From assembly GCA_027577415.1 (NCBI GenBank), contig JANBQS010000250.1:1-24319 (forward strand): a stretch of DNA of 24,319 bases, in the 5' to 3' direction. The notes below the pieces were generated by a model, which saw nothing but the letters and a program-made list of their open reading frames with translations, was not told where the DNA came from and searched no databases. The stretch is from Coemansia sp. RSA 922. Its lineage: Eukaryota; Kickxellomycota; Kickxellomycetes; Kickxellales; Kickxellaceae. Below, one piece after another: positions 1 to 9,100 of this stretch. The position numbers and the translations under genes were made by a program. Numbering within the stretch: position 1 is the stretch's first letter; every line of letters begins with the position of its first letter.

Positions 1-305
1 ATGAAATTTTTGGAGGCAGGACTGGGAGCTTGGCTGTATACCTCTCACTTGTGCTTCAACGTGCTCAGAGACAAAGCACACAAGATTAATCACGGCGTGA
101 TCAAATCAAAGATAATATTGATGACCAGCCGCGCGCGCTGAGGTTTTGGTCAGAAAATGTGCACACGCTCGATCACAGGAACCAGGGCTTTCATGTCAGC
201 CAATCCGCAGTAAATCCTGTAGCAGCGCTACACACAGCAGCTTTAGAGTAAAGAGAATATTTTTTTACATTGGTGTTGTTTTAGTGAAAGACAGCTAATG
301 ACTTG
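1..305. other. Unassigned left edge
   Basis: No supported gene. A 46-codon open frame starts with ATG at base 1 and stops at 139-141, but it has no recognisable motif and could be chance or the tail of something outside the window. The stretch lies directly upstream of the decayed NTPase/nuclease copy, where that gene's first two exons would be expected. I see no clear similarity to those exons, so the 5' half of the duplicate is either lost or too diverged to see. Confidence 0.4.
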
Positions 306-1049
306 CCGACATGAATATATTTGGAGTTTGATAAGGAATGTATATAGTTTAGTATTGTGACGGGTGTCCTCAATGTCCCTCTCAAAGCTAGAGGATCTGG
401 ACTCAATAACGTCGAGGCATTTTTGGCACACACTGGCGTCCCACGACCTATTCACAATCCAAATATTAACTCCCAACTTGAGCCTTACCTCAATTCCAGC
501 ACGGGCAACAACCCACTGCTGATGCTGCATTCAATCTGACGGTGAATAATGCTTGAGGCCTTGTCAGAGCTTACGTAGACCAACTTACGTAAAGTGTACT
601 CCTTGGGTTATCCTCAGCAGAGCTAGCAAAGCTTAAGCTGACGATGATGGCGCACTGCATACGGAACTACGACGGATATACGTATGGAGAGCAACCAGTC
701 GTCTTTAACACCTACTGCGTTTTGAAATTTTTTAAAACTCTGGGTGAGCACATTCATGTGCCAATAGTTAGACCTAGTGCGCATTATTACTGGTCACAGA
801 CTGGCACTATGACGATGATTCGCTCATTGCATGCTGATGATGCCAACAAATTCCTTACCTATGTCGATCGACTGTCCCGCGAGTATGTGCAACGTCACTC
901 GTTTTTTTTATGATTGTAGGTTTGCTACCAACATTTTGGCCGCGAAGCTCGCAGAGTTGAATATCGATGGTCAGCCCAGCAGCATTGCTCAGCGCATGAA
1001 TACGTTTTTGCCCTTCAAGACAGAGACAAAGCGCGTTTTCTTTGCATAA
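306..1049 (+). pseudogene. Broken copy of the NTPase/PD-(D/E)XK nuclease gene (exon 3 part)
   Basis: This is a truncated duplicate of exon 3 of the gene at 1722-4718. Bases 644-900 align without gaps to 3441-3697 at roughly 90% identity (about 26 differences by eye), including a 66-bp stretch with no differences. Several lesions kill the copy: an extra base near 520 shifts the frame; a TGG codon has become TGA at about 554-556; a T-run near 901-909 is longer than in the parent and shifts the frame again; about 189 bp (parent 3810-3999) is missing with a short TTC-A match at the junction; and a TAA ends it at 1047-1049. The nuclease domain and the ATPase exons are absent. A roughly 22-bp insertion may lie near 325-347, so the left boundary is approximate. 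It is non-functional as a protein gene. I infer that it arose with the rest of the left tandem copy. Confidence 0.87.
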
Positions 1050-1263
1050 GCCTTACCTTGCATACTATAATAATAGTAAAGTCAATAAAATAAAAAAAAA
1101 ACAGAAACAAAAGATACTGCCCAATCTTCAGCCTGGATGTCGGGGCGGACGAGCATATTAATACTAGAAGCAAATGCTCTGATCATCAAAAGAAACAGTG
1201 GCAATAGACATCATAGTGTGACGTCAGAATCAACCAGGTGGTGATCTGCTCAGCAGCGCCCAC
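1050..1263. other. AT-rich spacer after the pseudogene
   Basis: No gene seen. An A-rich run (about 1084-1110) may be the remnant of the 3' untranslated region of the duplicated nuclease gene, because the parent has a loosely similar A/T stretch near 4805-4830. The remainder (about 1120-1263) is of ordinary composition and matches nothing else in the window. Confidence 0.4.
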
Positions 1264-1310
1264 TTGTGACATTTGGCGTGAAAAAAGTATAGAGTAAACA
1301 TGCCTTACAA
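1264..1310 (+). repeat. 47-bp spacer repeat, copy A
   Basis: This stretch matches 5209-5254 in the same orientation with about five differences, one of them a single-base gap (about 89% identity by eye). The shared core includes GTATAGAGTAAA. Copy B lies upstream of the acetyltransferase gene, so the sequence may belong to that gene's ancestral promoter region. Here it sits one base before the URB1 fragment, as expected if the DNA between them in the other copy (the acetyltransferase and one end of URB1) was deleted. Confidence 0.8.
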
Positions 1311-1311
1311 T

Positions 1312-1506
1312 TCAGGGTCAGGCTGCAAGCCAGCAGCAGACACGATCGAGTGTGTGGCTGTAGTCATAAACGCAAGCAACCTATAGACTGATGCCGGGTG
1401 CTGCTCAGTCAGCGCCTGCAGCTCCTCGGTGCTGAGGGCCTCAGCCTGGTCGAACGGCACACAGATCGAGAGTGTCAGAGCGTCGATACTGTGGAAACTA
1501 GCCAGC
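1312..1506 (-). pseudogene. 195-bp fragment of URB1
   Basis: Bases 1312-1506 align without gaps to 8225-8419 inside the URB1 coding region, same strand, with 11 differences (about 94% identity). The fragment corresponds to about residues 1571-1636 of the Urb1 protein. In the URB1 frame there is no stop codon. Five of the differences are silent and six fall in four codons that change the amino acid (two Val to Thr, one Ala to Thr, one Arg to His). Both edges are sharp. It has no start, splice site or remaining protein domain, so it is a relic. The orientation relative to the neighbouring nuclease gene is the same as for the full URB1. Confidence 0.92.
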
Positions 1507-1721
1507 CGTCCGTGATCCTCGTCTATATCGCTTGGTAATTTATTTTCCGCAGTTCCCTGTTTGAGAAATCAAGCCACGCTATTTTCAGCCAGGAACTCAA
1601 TTCTTGTTGCTAAATTTCACTTTGCTTTTCTCTTGTATATTTATTATTGTTATTTTCTGCCAAGGCTATACCTGTTTTAAACCCAGCGATTCCTTCTATT
1701 CGCTAGCCTTTTTATATCTCA
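1507..1721 (+). promoter_or_regulatory. Presumed promoter/5' leader of the NTPase/nuclease gene
   Basis: This is the 215 bp between the URB1 relic and the nuclease start codon. It becomes T- and pyrimidine-rich toward the gene (about 1600-1660), as fungal leaders often do. No clear TATA box at a normal distance was found. The left edge (1506/1507) is the apparent duplication junction, so the promoter may be short or may run into the URB1 relic. Confidence 0.4.
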
Positions 1722-4718
1722 ATGACGCGCTCCGATTCGGAAAACCGAAACCCGAGTAGCTCGAAGCACTCGAATAAACGGGCTCGCAGCGGGGAAGAAG
1801 AGACCGCTGAAGCAGGCCCATCCAAGCGCCCTACTAAGAAGGGTGACGAGAAGCGCGACAAGAAAGGTGACGAGAAACGTGATAAGAAACATAAGGAGAA
1901 GCGCGATAAGAAGAGCGACGAAAAGCGTGACAAGAAAGGTGACGAGAAGCGTAAGGAGAAGCGCGGTAAGAAGAGCGACAAGAGCAAGAATAGCCCGCAC
2001 CAGCAGGACGACGACGACGTGGACAAGGAGAAAACAGAACCATCCGGCTCCTTGGATGCTGTCCCGCATGTTCCGTCGCCGCCTAATTCTCTGCCTAATC
2101 TGCGCGCCGATGCAAGTAGATCCGTCAGCCCATCCGTTGCTTCCAAGGCACAGCCTGGCACCCCTTCTTCACAAATCGGAGGTCTGCCGCCTACAGTACA
2201 AGTCTCACCCCGCAGCCGCGTTCACGGGAAGAGTCTCTGTTTGGGCGAGAGTAGCTGGCTGTCCTTGGCTACTCGCAATGCGCAGATTGTCGACAAATCG
2301 CTGGCTATTAAGCGGGTTATAAGTTCTGGTGACAAGGTCAAGGTGGGTCTTGCGCCGCGCCGGTCTGGGAAATCCACGTTTCTGAGAATGCTGGCAGCGT
2401 TTCTATCTACCGAATCGGCCGTAAGCGTAGAACGGCGGATGGAGTTATTCTCGAATTACGATATTTACACCAAAGAAGAAGACTTCTTCAACGCGCACTT
2501 TGCCAAGTACACCGTGCTGTTCTTGAGCTTCAAAGTAAGTCAGGGCACTAGTTTGCGTATTTATTCCTGCTAGTGATATTGCTAACCAGGGCCTGTCTTG
2601 CCTTATCACTTGTAATTATTATGTAGAGCGACACACCAAAGTCCGATACCGCTGCTGCGGCCTGTCTGAGGGAGCCATTTTGGAAGCTGTTCGGCCACAC
2701 ATAAGACCACTTTGCCGTCGTTTGAGTGCACTTGAGAAGGATGAGGAGGAGGGCAAGGGGGGTACATACGAGTCTTACGTTTTGAAATCAACCCTTAAAC
2801 GGGTTAAGCAAGTCCACTCAGTTCTCGAAGAAGGCAGACACTACGAGGAAGACGACATTACTAGTCTCATCCCACTGGTGGCGAAAGCACTAAGCTTGAG
2901 TCCAGGAATGCAAAAGCCCGTGGTTCTCATAGACGAGTATGACACACCACTCGTCTATGCCCTTTGTGACCCCATCGTCGATAGCGATTCTCGCCTGAAA
3001 ATACATCAGCTATATACGTCGTTCTACTCTGCGATTTTCAAGGTAAGTCACATAACCTGTCAGTATGTGTATTATTGTTAATTGTCTGGATACCCTTATC
3101 TAACCCCTGGATGAGTGAACTGCTTTAGGATAACGACTACCTGGAGTTTGGGATTATGGCGGGGGTCTTCAACGTCCCGCTCAAAGCTGGAGGATCCGGA
3201 CTTAATAACGTCGAGGCATTCTTGGCACACACTGGCGCCCCCCGGCCTCTCCTCGATGAACATGATAGCTCCCAACCTGCGCCTCGCCCCATTGCCAGCA
3301 CAGGCATCAACCCCTTTGATACTGCATTCAGTCTGACGGTGAATGATGTCTGGGGCCTTGTCAATTCCCACATCGATCAATACGCGCACAAGGCACTACC
3401 TGAAACAACCACATCAGAGCTGACAGAGCTTAAACGGGAAATGATGGCGCACTGCATACGGAGCTACGACGGGTACATGTATGGAGAGCAGCCAGTCGTT
3501 TTTAACACCTACTGCGTTTTGAAATTTTTTAAAACTCTGGGTGAGCACATTCATGTGCCAATGGTTAGACCTAGTGCGCACTACTACTGGTCGCAGACGG
3601 GTACTATGACGATGATTCGCTCATTGAGTGCCGACAATGCTGACATATTCCGTGCTTATGTCGATCGTCTATCCCGCGAGTATGTGCAACGGCACTCATT
3701 TTTGTATGGCGGCAAGTCGGCTACAGGCGTTTTGGCTGCGAAACTCGCAGAGTTGAACATTGACGGTCAGACCAGCAGCTTGGCGCAGTATGAAGATGAG
3801 CCTTTGCCTTTCAAACCCGACTGCAGCCTCATAGATCTCGCCGACAATTGCTACGACGAGGGCCGTAGTAGCTTAGCCGACTGGGGTTCGAGCGACCTGT
3901 CTGTGGATGTCGTATTCCGGTATCTATACCAGGCCGGATACTTGACGCCAAGGGAAAACGGAGCTCTGGGCATTCCCAACGAGGACGTATTTCACGCGTT
4001 CCAGACAGAGGCTGAGTCCATCTTTTCTGCATCAGGCATTGCTGGAACTATCCTGGATCCGACCTTTCGAGCGATTGGAATTGGCACTGGGGATTTTGTC
4101 TTGCTTGCAAACTATATCAGCAGTAGCCTGGTCACCAGCGTGCGGGTCAGTGAAGCCAGTCTGCGAGAGGACTACTACCATGGCCTGTTACAGGCGCTGC
4201 TAGCGCCACTACGTTTCTACGGTTTTGGTCAAAGGGTTCAATCTCTTTCAGAGGGCGGGTTCTCCGACCTTGAGTTAGTACCCCCAAGAAACGGCGGCCA
4301 TTTGCCCGGCGCTACACAGGTCGAAAAGTCAGCTCGGCCATATGTCATCTATGAGCTAAAGAGGCTTGACGACAAGAGCAAAATGACACATGCGGCTGCG
4401 ATGACTGAAGCGAATCGAAAGAAGGTCTTGGCGAAGGCGGAAAAGTTGTGTAAGGACGCCATGGCACAAATTGATGAGCGATACGAGCGCTCCGTATATG
4501 CTCACGCGAATGGCAGCTCGGCGCTCTACTTTGTTGGATTGACTTTCTGGCGCCAGCGCTTTCTCATGCATGTGTCTCGTCGCATCCCTGGATCCAATGG
4601 CGCCGACATTTCTATCTGGACTAAACAGGCGTATGAGGAGAGCGAGTTTAAGAATATGAATACTAACAGTGTACGGATTTCGATAAAAGGTGGCAATCTT
4701 ATTGCTAATAACATTTAA
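1722..4718 (+). CDS. AAA-ATPase-like / PD-(D/E)XK nuclease fusion protein
   Basis: I read three exons: 1722-2534, exon 2 ending at 3042, and 3129-4718 (TAA). The intron 2535-2626 has GTAAGT and a CTAAC branch-like site; the intron 3043-3128 has GTAAGT and CTAAC at 3100-3104. Residues 1-160 are low-complexity, with Lys-rich octads at 39-88 that could serve as a nuclear localisation signal. A P-loop-like motif APRRSGKST lies at 211-219 and a Walker B-like VVLIDEYD at 2920-2943. The C-terminal part has Asp (4266), Glu (4272) and the ELK core of a PD-(D/E)XK nuclease at 4353-4361. This matches the predicted AAA-ATPase-like plus PD-(D/E)XK family (Pfam PF09820/PF08011). Related NTPase-nuclease modules occur in Crinkler-type effectors and in bacterial conflict systems. 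The biological role is unknown. If exon 2 starts at 2627, the phase is off by one base, placing an apparent 1-nt deletion near 2684. A weaker acceptor at 2588-2589 (exon 2590-3042) keeps the frame open and gives 951 aa, but it replaces family-like sequence with unfamiliar residues. Confidence 0.8.
1836..1955 (+). repeat. 24-bp coding tandem repeat (Lys-rich octads)
   Basis: Five 24-bp units (1836, 1860, 1884, 1908, 1932) encode variants of KKGDEKRD, followed by a partial unit to about 1985. They form a strongly basic, probably disordered and coiled or charged N-terminal tract. Such tracts change length easily by slippage, so the copy number is likely to vary between strains. Confidence 0.9.
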
Positions 4719-5208
4719 CAAGTAGCATTTTAAACAAATATCATTTAAACAAATTTGTGGTATTGACTCAGGGAGGGCTCTCTGGGTGGATTAAATATTA
4801 TCTTTATAATAATTAAATAAACAAAAACCCATTCTAGTATCACGCCCTTTCGCTCAACAAGAGTCTGGCCGTAGCTCGAGGAGAAACCATTCATGCTACA
4901 TTCTATAGGGTAATTTATTTTTATTTTATTTTATAGGTCTAGTTTTAGGCTTTAAGGTGCTCTCGAGTCATGGACCATAGTTCGTGCCCATTCAGGGCTC
5001 CAATACAACGACTTCATCACGAGGAGAAACCATTCATTGGCTCGGTTCGGACTACAGCTCATCAACTGGCGAGTCTGCGATCGTCGCTCGAGTCCTGTGT
5101 TGGTATTCCAAGAAGATATTCTGAGAGGATAGACTAGCAGTGCACACGTATAAAGCACAATAATCTAAATAAAAAAGTTCAAGATTATAGTCGGCTAGGT
5201 TTTCAAAA
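4719..5208. other. AT-rich spacer between nuclease and acetyltransferase genes
   Basis: No convincing gene. The first part is a 3' flank with an imperfect tandem repeat at about 4725-4757 (units around TTTAAACAAAT) and AATAAA-like A/T signals near 4805-4830. An exact 18-bp direct repeat, CGAGGAGAAACCATTCAT, occurs at 4877-4894 and 5020-5037. The minus strand holds open frames up to 77 codons, with no motif I recognise. They could be remnants of a mobile element, but nothing shows this. Confidence 0.5.
4877..5037 (+). repeat. 18-bp direct repeat pair
   Basis: CGAGGAGAAACCATTCAT is present exactly at 4877-4894 and 5020-5037, 143 bp apart. Flanking bases differ, so it is not part of a longer visible repeat. 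Origin unknown. Confidence 0.85.
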
Positions 5209-5254
5209 TTGTGACGTTGGCGTGAAGAAAGTATAGAGTAAATATGCCATACAA
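5209..5254 (+). repeat. 47-bp spacer repeat, copy B
   Basis: Partner of the repeat at 1264-1310 (about 89% identity, one single-base gap, same strand). It lies about 245 bp upstream of the acetyltransferase start codon, so it may contain promoter or 5' leader sequence of that gene. The two copies directly flank the region 1311-5208 that contains the full-length nuclease gene. Confidence 0.8.
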
Positions 5255-5499
5255 ATCTCCTGTTAGTGTTTTTATACGACGACACTTGGCCATCGTAGAT
5301 AGCATCTTTTGGTAGCCCCAGATTCTGTGTTTATTTTCCAGACAGCGGTTCCAAGTTTGTAACGTTTCCAGATGGATGGCAGATAACTTTTGTGCTGTAG
5401 CTGCCCATATATTTAAGCTGCCTCAACTCGGGGGGAATAAACCAATAATATCACTCAACAACCACTTATTTTTAGCATCACTATTATTTTCATCTCAAA
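5255..5499 (+). promoter_or_regulatory. Promoter region of the acetyltransferase gene
   Basis: This 245-bp AT-rich stretch precedes the acetyltransferase ATG. No strong TATA element stands out at the expected distance. The bases just before the ATG (TCTCAAAATG) have the A at -3 typical of fungal starts, which supports the chosen start. Confidence 0.4.
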
Positions 5500-6075
5500 A
5501 TGACTACTCCATTAAATCTCGTATTCCGGTGCCTGCGCTCCACCTCCGAAGTACTTGTCGCGCACGGCTTAGAGTCTGCTTGCTACTCTTCAGACGAGGG
5601 CGCCAGTTTAGAAACCATGCTGTACCGATACAAGCACGCGCAACATTTATTCTTGGGTGCATTCAGCGGCCAAACTCTCGTAGGCTACATCATGGCAACA
5701 CAGGCCTCGGAGCCACTAGTCACGCACAAATCTATGAGTACTCACGATCCACAGGGCACTACGGTGTGTATACACTCGGTGTGTGTGAGTCCGCAGTGGC
5801 AGCGACAGGGAGTAGCGTCTATGTTGCTGAAAAAGTACACAGAGATAATCAAAAACTGCAAGGATATTACGAGGCTGGCGATGCTATCGCGCATGGATCT
5901 GGTGCCATTGTATCAGCGCAATGGGTACCAATGTCTCGGACCATCAAATGTAACTCATGGTAAGTATAATACATGAAATGTTATAGCAGTATTGATAGAA
6001 TACTAAAAAAAATATGATTGTATTTTTTTTTTGGTAGGTTCGGAAAAGTGGTATGACTGTATTCTCGATATTTAG
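5500..6075 (+). CDS. AANAT-like GNAT N-acetyltransferase
   Basis: Two exons, 5500-5959 and 6038-6075, encode 165 aa. The 78-nt intron (5960-6037) has GTAAGT, a TACTAA branch-like site at 6001-6006 and a TAG acceptor. Splicing restores the family's C-terminal strand, which the unspliced frame lacks. The protein is a GNAT fold enzyme using acetyl-CoA. Motif A is at residues 91-110, with the acetyl-CoA pyrophosphate loop QRQGVA (101-106). The stretch LVPLYQRNGYQ (134-144) carries Tyr138, matching the catalytic-type Tyr of arylalkylamine/serotonin N-acetyltransferase, and His92 is near the catalytic His position. The closest family I recognise is AANAT/yeast Paa1 (polyamine or arylalkylamine acetyltransferase). 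Substrate choice cannot be read from the sequence. Likely cytosolic, with no signal peptide. It is convergent with URB1, with only 33 bp between the stop codons. Confidence 0.88.
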
Positions 6076-6108
6076 TAAACATAAATAGTATTGAAGAAAA
6101 GAAAAAAG

Positions 6109-9100
6109 TTACTTTGAAAGAGCCAATACCTGTAGTTTATCATTCAGCGCATGCTCGTCTTTAGTCGCACACATAAGCTGAGCATCTCTGATCCACGCCT
6201 TTGCGCTCCTCGCACCACTCACACCAGCCACGATAGCCCTACCAACAATATCTATGGACTCTCCCAACTCGCACGTACTCCATGGAGCATCCAAGCACCA
6301 GCGTAAAAGCGACTCGATACAAAGACGATAACAGGCGTACAAGCCAGCATCAGCCCCACAAACAACAACGTCGTTGCAGAACAACGATTCCGAGAACTGT
6401 GCCCTCGCCACCGACACAACAGAGCACGTATCGTACCTTAGCGAATACCTACAGGTGGTAGGTTCCAACGCCCGCAGACAGAAGAGCGCGTTCCGCGAAA
6501 TCTCTGGTGCTCTCAAAACAGGCGGTTGTTGGTTGCTGGCACCGACTTGCATGTCTGACAGGAGACGAGCAGAGTCCACGCAGGTACGGACGAGGATCAG
6601 CGCAGATTTGGAAAACTCCGGTACCATTGATCCACCCAGGACCCCCAGCGACGAAGCCAAGGCCCCAAGGATCTGCGAGACAATAGTGATTGCAATGGTT
6701 TGACCCGGAGCGCTAACCTGAGTAGCGGACTGCACGACCCAGAAACGGTCATGCAGTAGGGTGCCGTCGCTCAGCACCGACAACGGGTAATTGGCAATGG
6801 CTCTAAGCACCACACGCATCAGTGCTGTTAGGTTGCCAAGTGCGGCCAATGCCGGCTGCATGAGCAAAGCCAGGCCGCCTGCTGAGCCAGCCGACTCGCC
6901 ATCGAGTTTGGCCCTGCTCGAAGCCTCCACCAAAGAATTGATCTCCAGGGCTACCTGCTGTCTGATCCACGGCAACACAAACGAACTGTGCCTCGACACA
7001 TACAGAGCCAAGCCCTTGGGGTTCTCAGCGGCAGTGAGGTGGAACAACAGGGTCAAGGCCGCTCTGCTAGTAAGCACATCGCCCAGTGGGTTTGATGCCA
7101 GAACCAAAGTGACGTTGACAAAGTCAGCGTTCTTGAATGCCGACAAACTCAAATCAAAGGCCCTCGCTGACTGCGCAGCCTGCCTTAGAACGTGAGTCCG
7201 CTGCTTACGCACATTGGCGTTGGACCGCAATACGGAGCGCAGCAACGGAATGTCGGAGAGTCGCAAGTACGGGCGACGCAAGAGCAGCTGGTTGACGTCA
7301 GCAAACATGGCATGTTCGGGGTGCATCATGACGTTGAGCGACGTAGCCACAAATATGGTGATTGCAAATGGGATCCTCGGGAACTCTGACTCGTCGCGAT
7401 CCACAATAGCGTTACGCAGCGCATCCAGCAACAAAAGGTATTGGCGCTGGCCGCTGAGGTTCTTGGCATCGGCGACACGGGCATAGAGTATGTCCAAAAT
7501 ATAATACGCCAGCTTACGAGTACGCGGGTCAGCCGACGACAGTGCCACGAGAGCGAGTCCAGCAGCATTGCATTCGAATAGTCTCCTGATATCTACCTGC
7601 ACGCGAGCTGAAACCAGGGCCCATACCCAAGCGAGCATAAACTGCGGGTCATACACCAACGAACTATCATATATGTCCAATCCCGGTTTATCGCCGCCGT
7701 CATCCGACAACGCCGTCAGTAGCTGCGAGACAGGGTCTGACGCCGGGTACTGATTGACGGGGAAATTGAGCACAGTGCGGAATAGTTTGCCACTATCCAC
7801 CGCCAACAAAGCATTAGACAAGGTGTCCTCTCCGACAATGCCGATATCGTTCTCGTCGCGTTCAATCGCGTACCTATTACGGCTGATCCGCTCCTTGACA
7901 TAGGTAGTAGCCGCAGTAGGCCCGAATGCCAGTGCGACGCGCTGGATGCTCTGACGCGTAGTCTGCTCATAGTCGCTGATAACACGCAGCAGCACCATAT
8001 CGGATAGTGAGCGCGTGCCGCCATATGCGCCCATCAGACACTCTAGCTGGTCAAGCGACAGGTAGTCATCCAGGGAGGCAGACCAGCGGGAAAGCGACGG
8101 CTTGGCCAGATCCCAGAGCGCAGAAACAGTCAGCGACAACAGGTCGCATAGACCAGCCACTCGCATACGGTCGCCGAACAGCCAGCAGTCAAACAAGCGA
8201 CGCAACGCAGCAAACCAGCGCAACTCAGGGTCAGGCTGCAAGCCAGCAGCAGACACGATCGAGTGCGTGGCAGTAGTCATAAACGCAAGCAACCTATAGA
8301 CCGATGCCGGGTGCTGCTCAACCAGCGCCTGCAGCTCCTCGGCGCTGAGGGCCTCAGCCTGGTCGAATGGCACACAGATCGAGAGTACCAGGGCGTCGAT
8401 ACTGCGGAAACTAGCCAGCACTGCTTTCTTGGCGCTCAATGCAGTGACATTAGTCAAGCCCTTGGCAAACTGCACGCAATGCTCCATAGCGCTAGCCAAC
8501 ACACTAGTCAGCGACATATCGGACTGTTGGACAATGTCAGCCAGTGCAGCAAACGAATCCAAACCACCGTCGATCTGCTCTGGGAACAGTGCAGAACGAA
8601 GTACCATAGACCTCAACAGAGTAGCACGCACAGTATCCGTCGACTTTACAAGCTTGCGTCTCAGTGCGTCAATTGCAGCAGAGTCCTCAGTGCCTTGGAT
8701 AAAGGCGTTAGCAACGAACAGGAGATCCGAGTCAGCCGCCATCTCACTGATACGTGACGAGATACGCGAAGAGCCAGCGAGCAGACAAGCACCGAGCTTG
8801 AGGCACATAGAAGACAGAAGCTGCGAGGAGCTGCTGCCGTCCCACGTTATACGACCGCCCTCGGTCTCATGCATTGCCGAGACTGCCATCGCACGCAGAA
8901 GGCCGGCCAGGTAGTGCATCCGGTGGCCGGTCATTTCAGCGGGATTCTCCAGCATACGTCCCACCCACTCGCAAGCCCTCACTCGCAGGGAGTCGTCGGC
9001 CGATACTATGCGCGCCAGCAGCTCGCGTCGGGACTGGTCGTGGGCATAGCTGCTCTTATCCGCAGCACGCTGCCACAAATTTCCAAGCGCCCCGCCAGTC

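Noticed and set aside
1712..2161. Minus-strand frames rich in Ser/Phe/Leu opposite the Lys-rich repeat
   Set aside because: They come from the complement of the AAG/GAC repeat units and are shadows of the nuclease N-terminus.
5040..5120. GC-rich stretch considered as a possible tRNA gene
   Set aside because: No consistent acceptor, anticodon and T-arm pairing and no B-box GGTTCGA at the right place. The only GGTTCGA (about 11753) lies inside URB1 coding sequence.
5376..5963. Plus-strand frame of 195 codons overlapping the acetyltransferase
   Set aside because: Wrong frame relative to the clear GNAT protein, with basic, low-information sequence.
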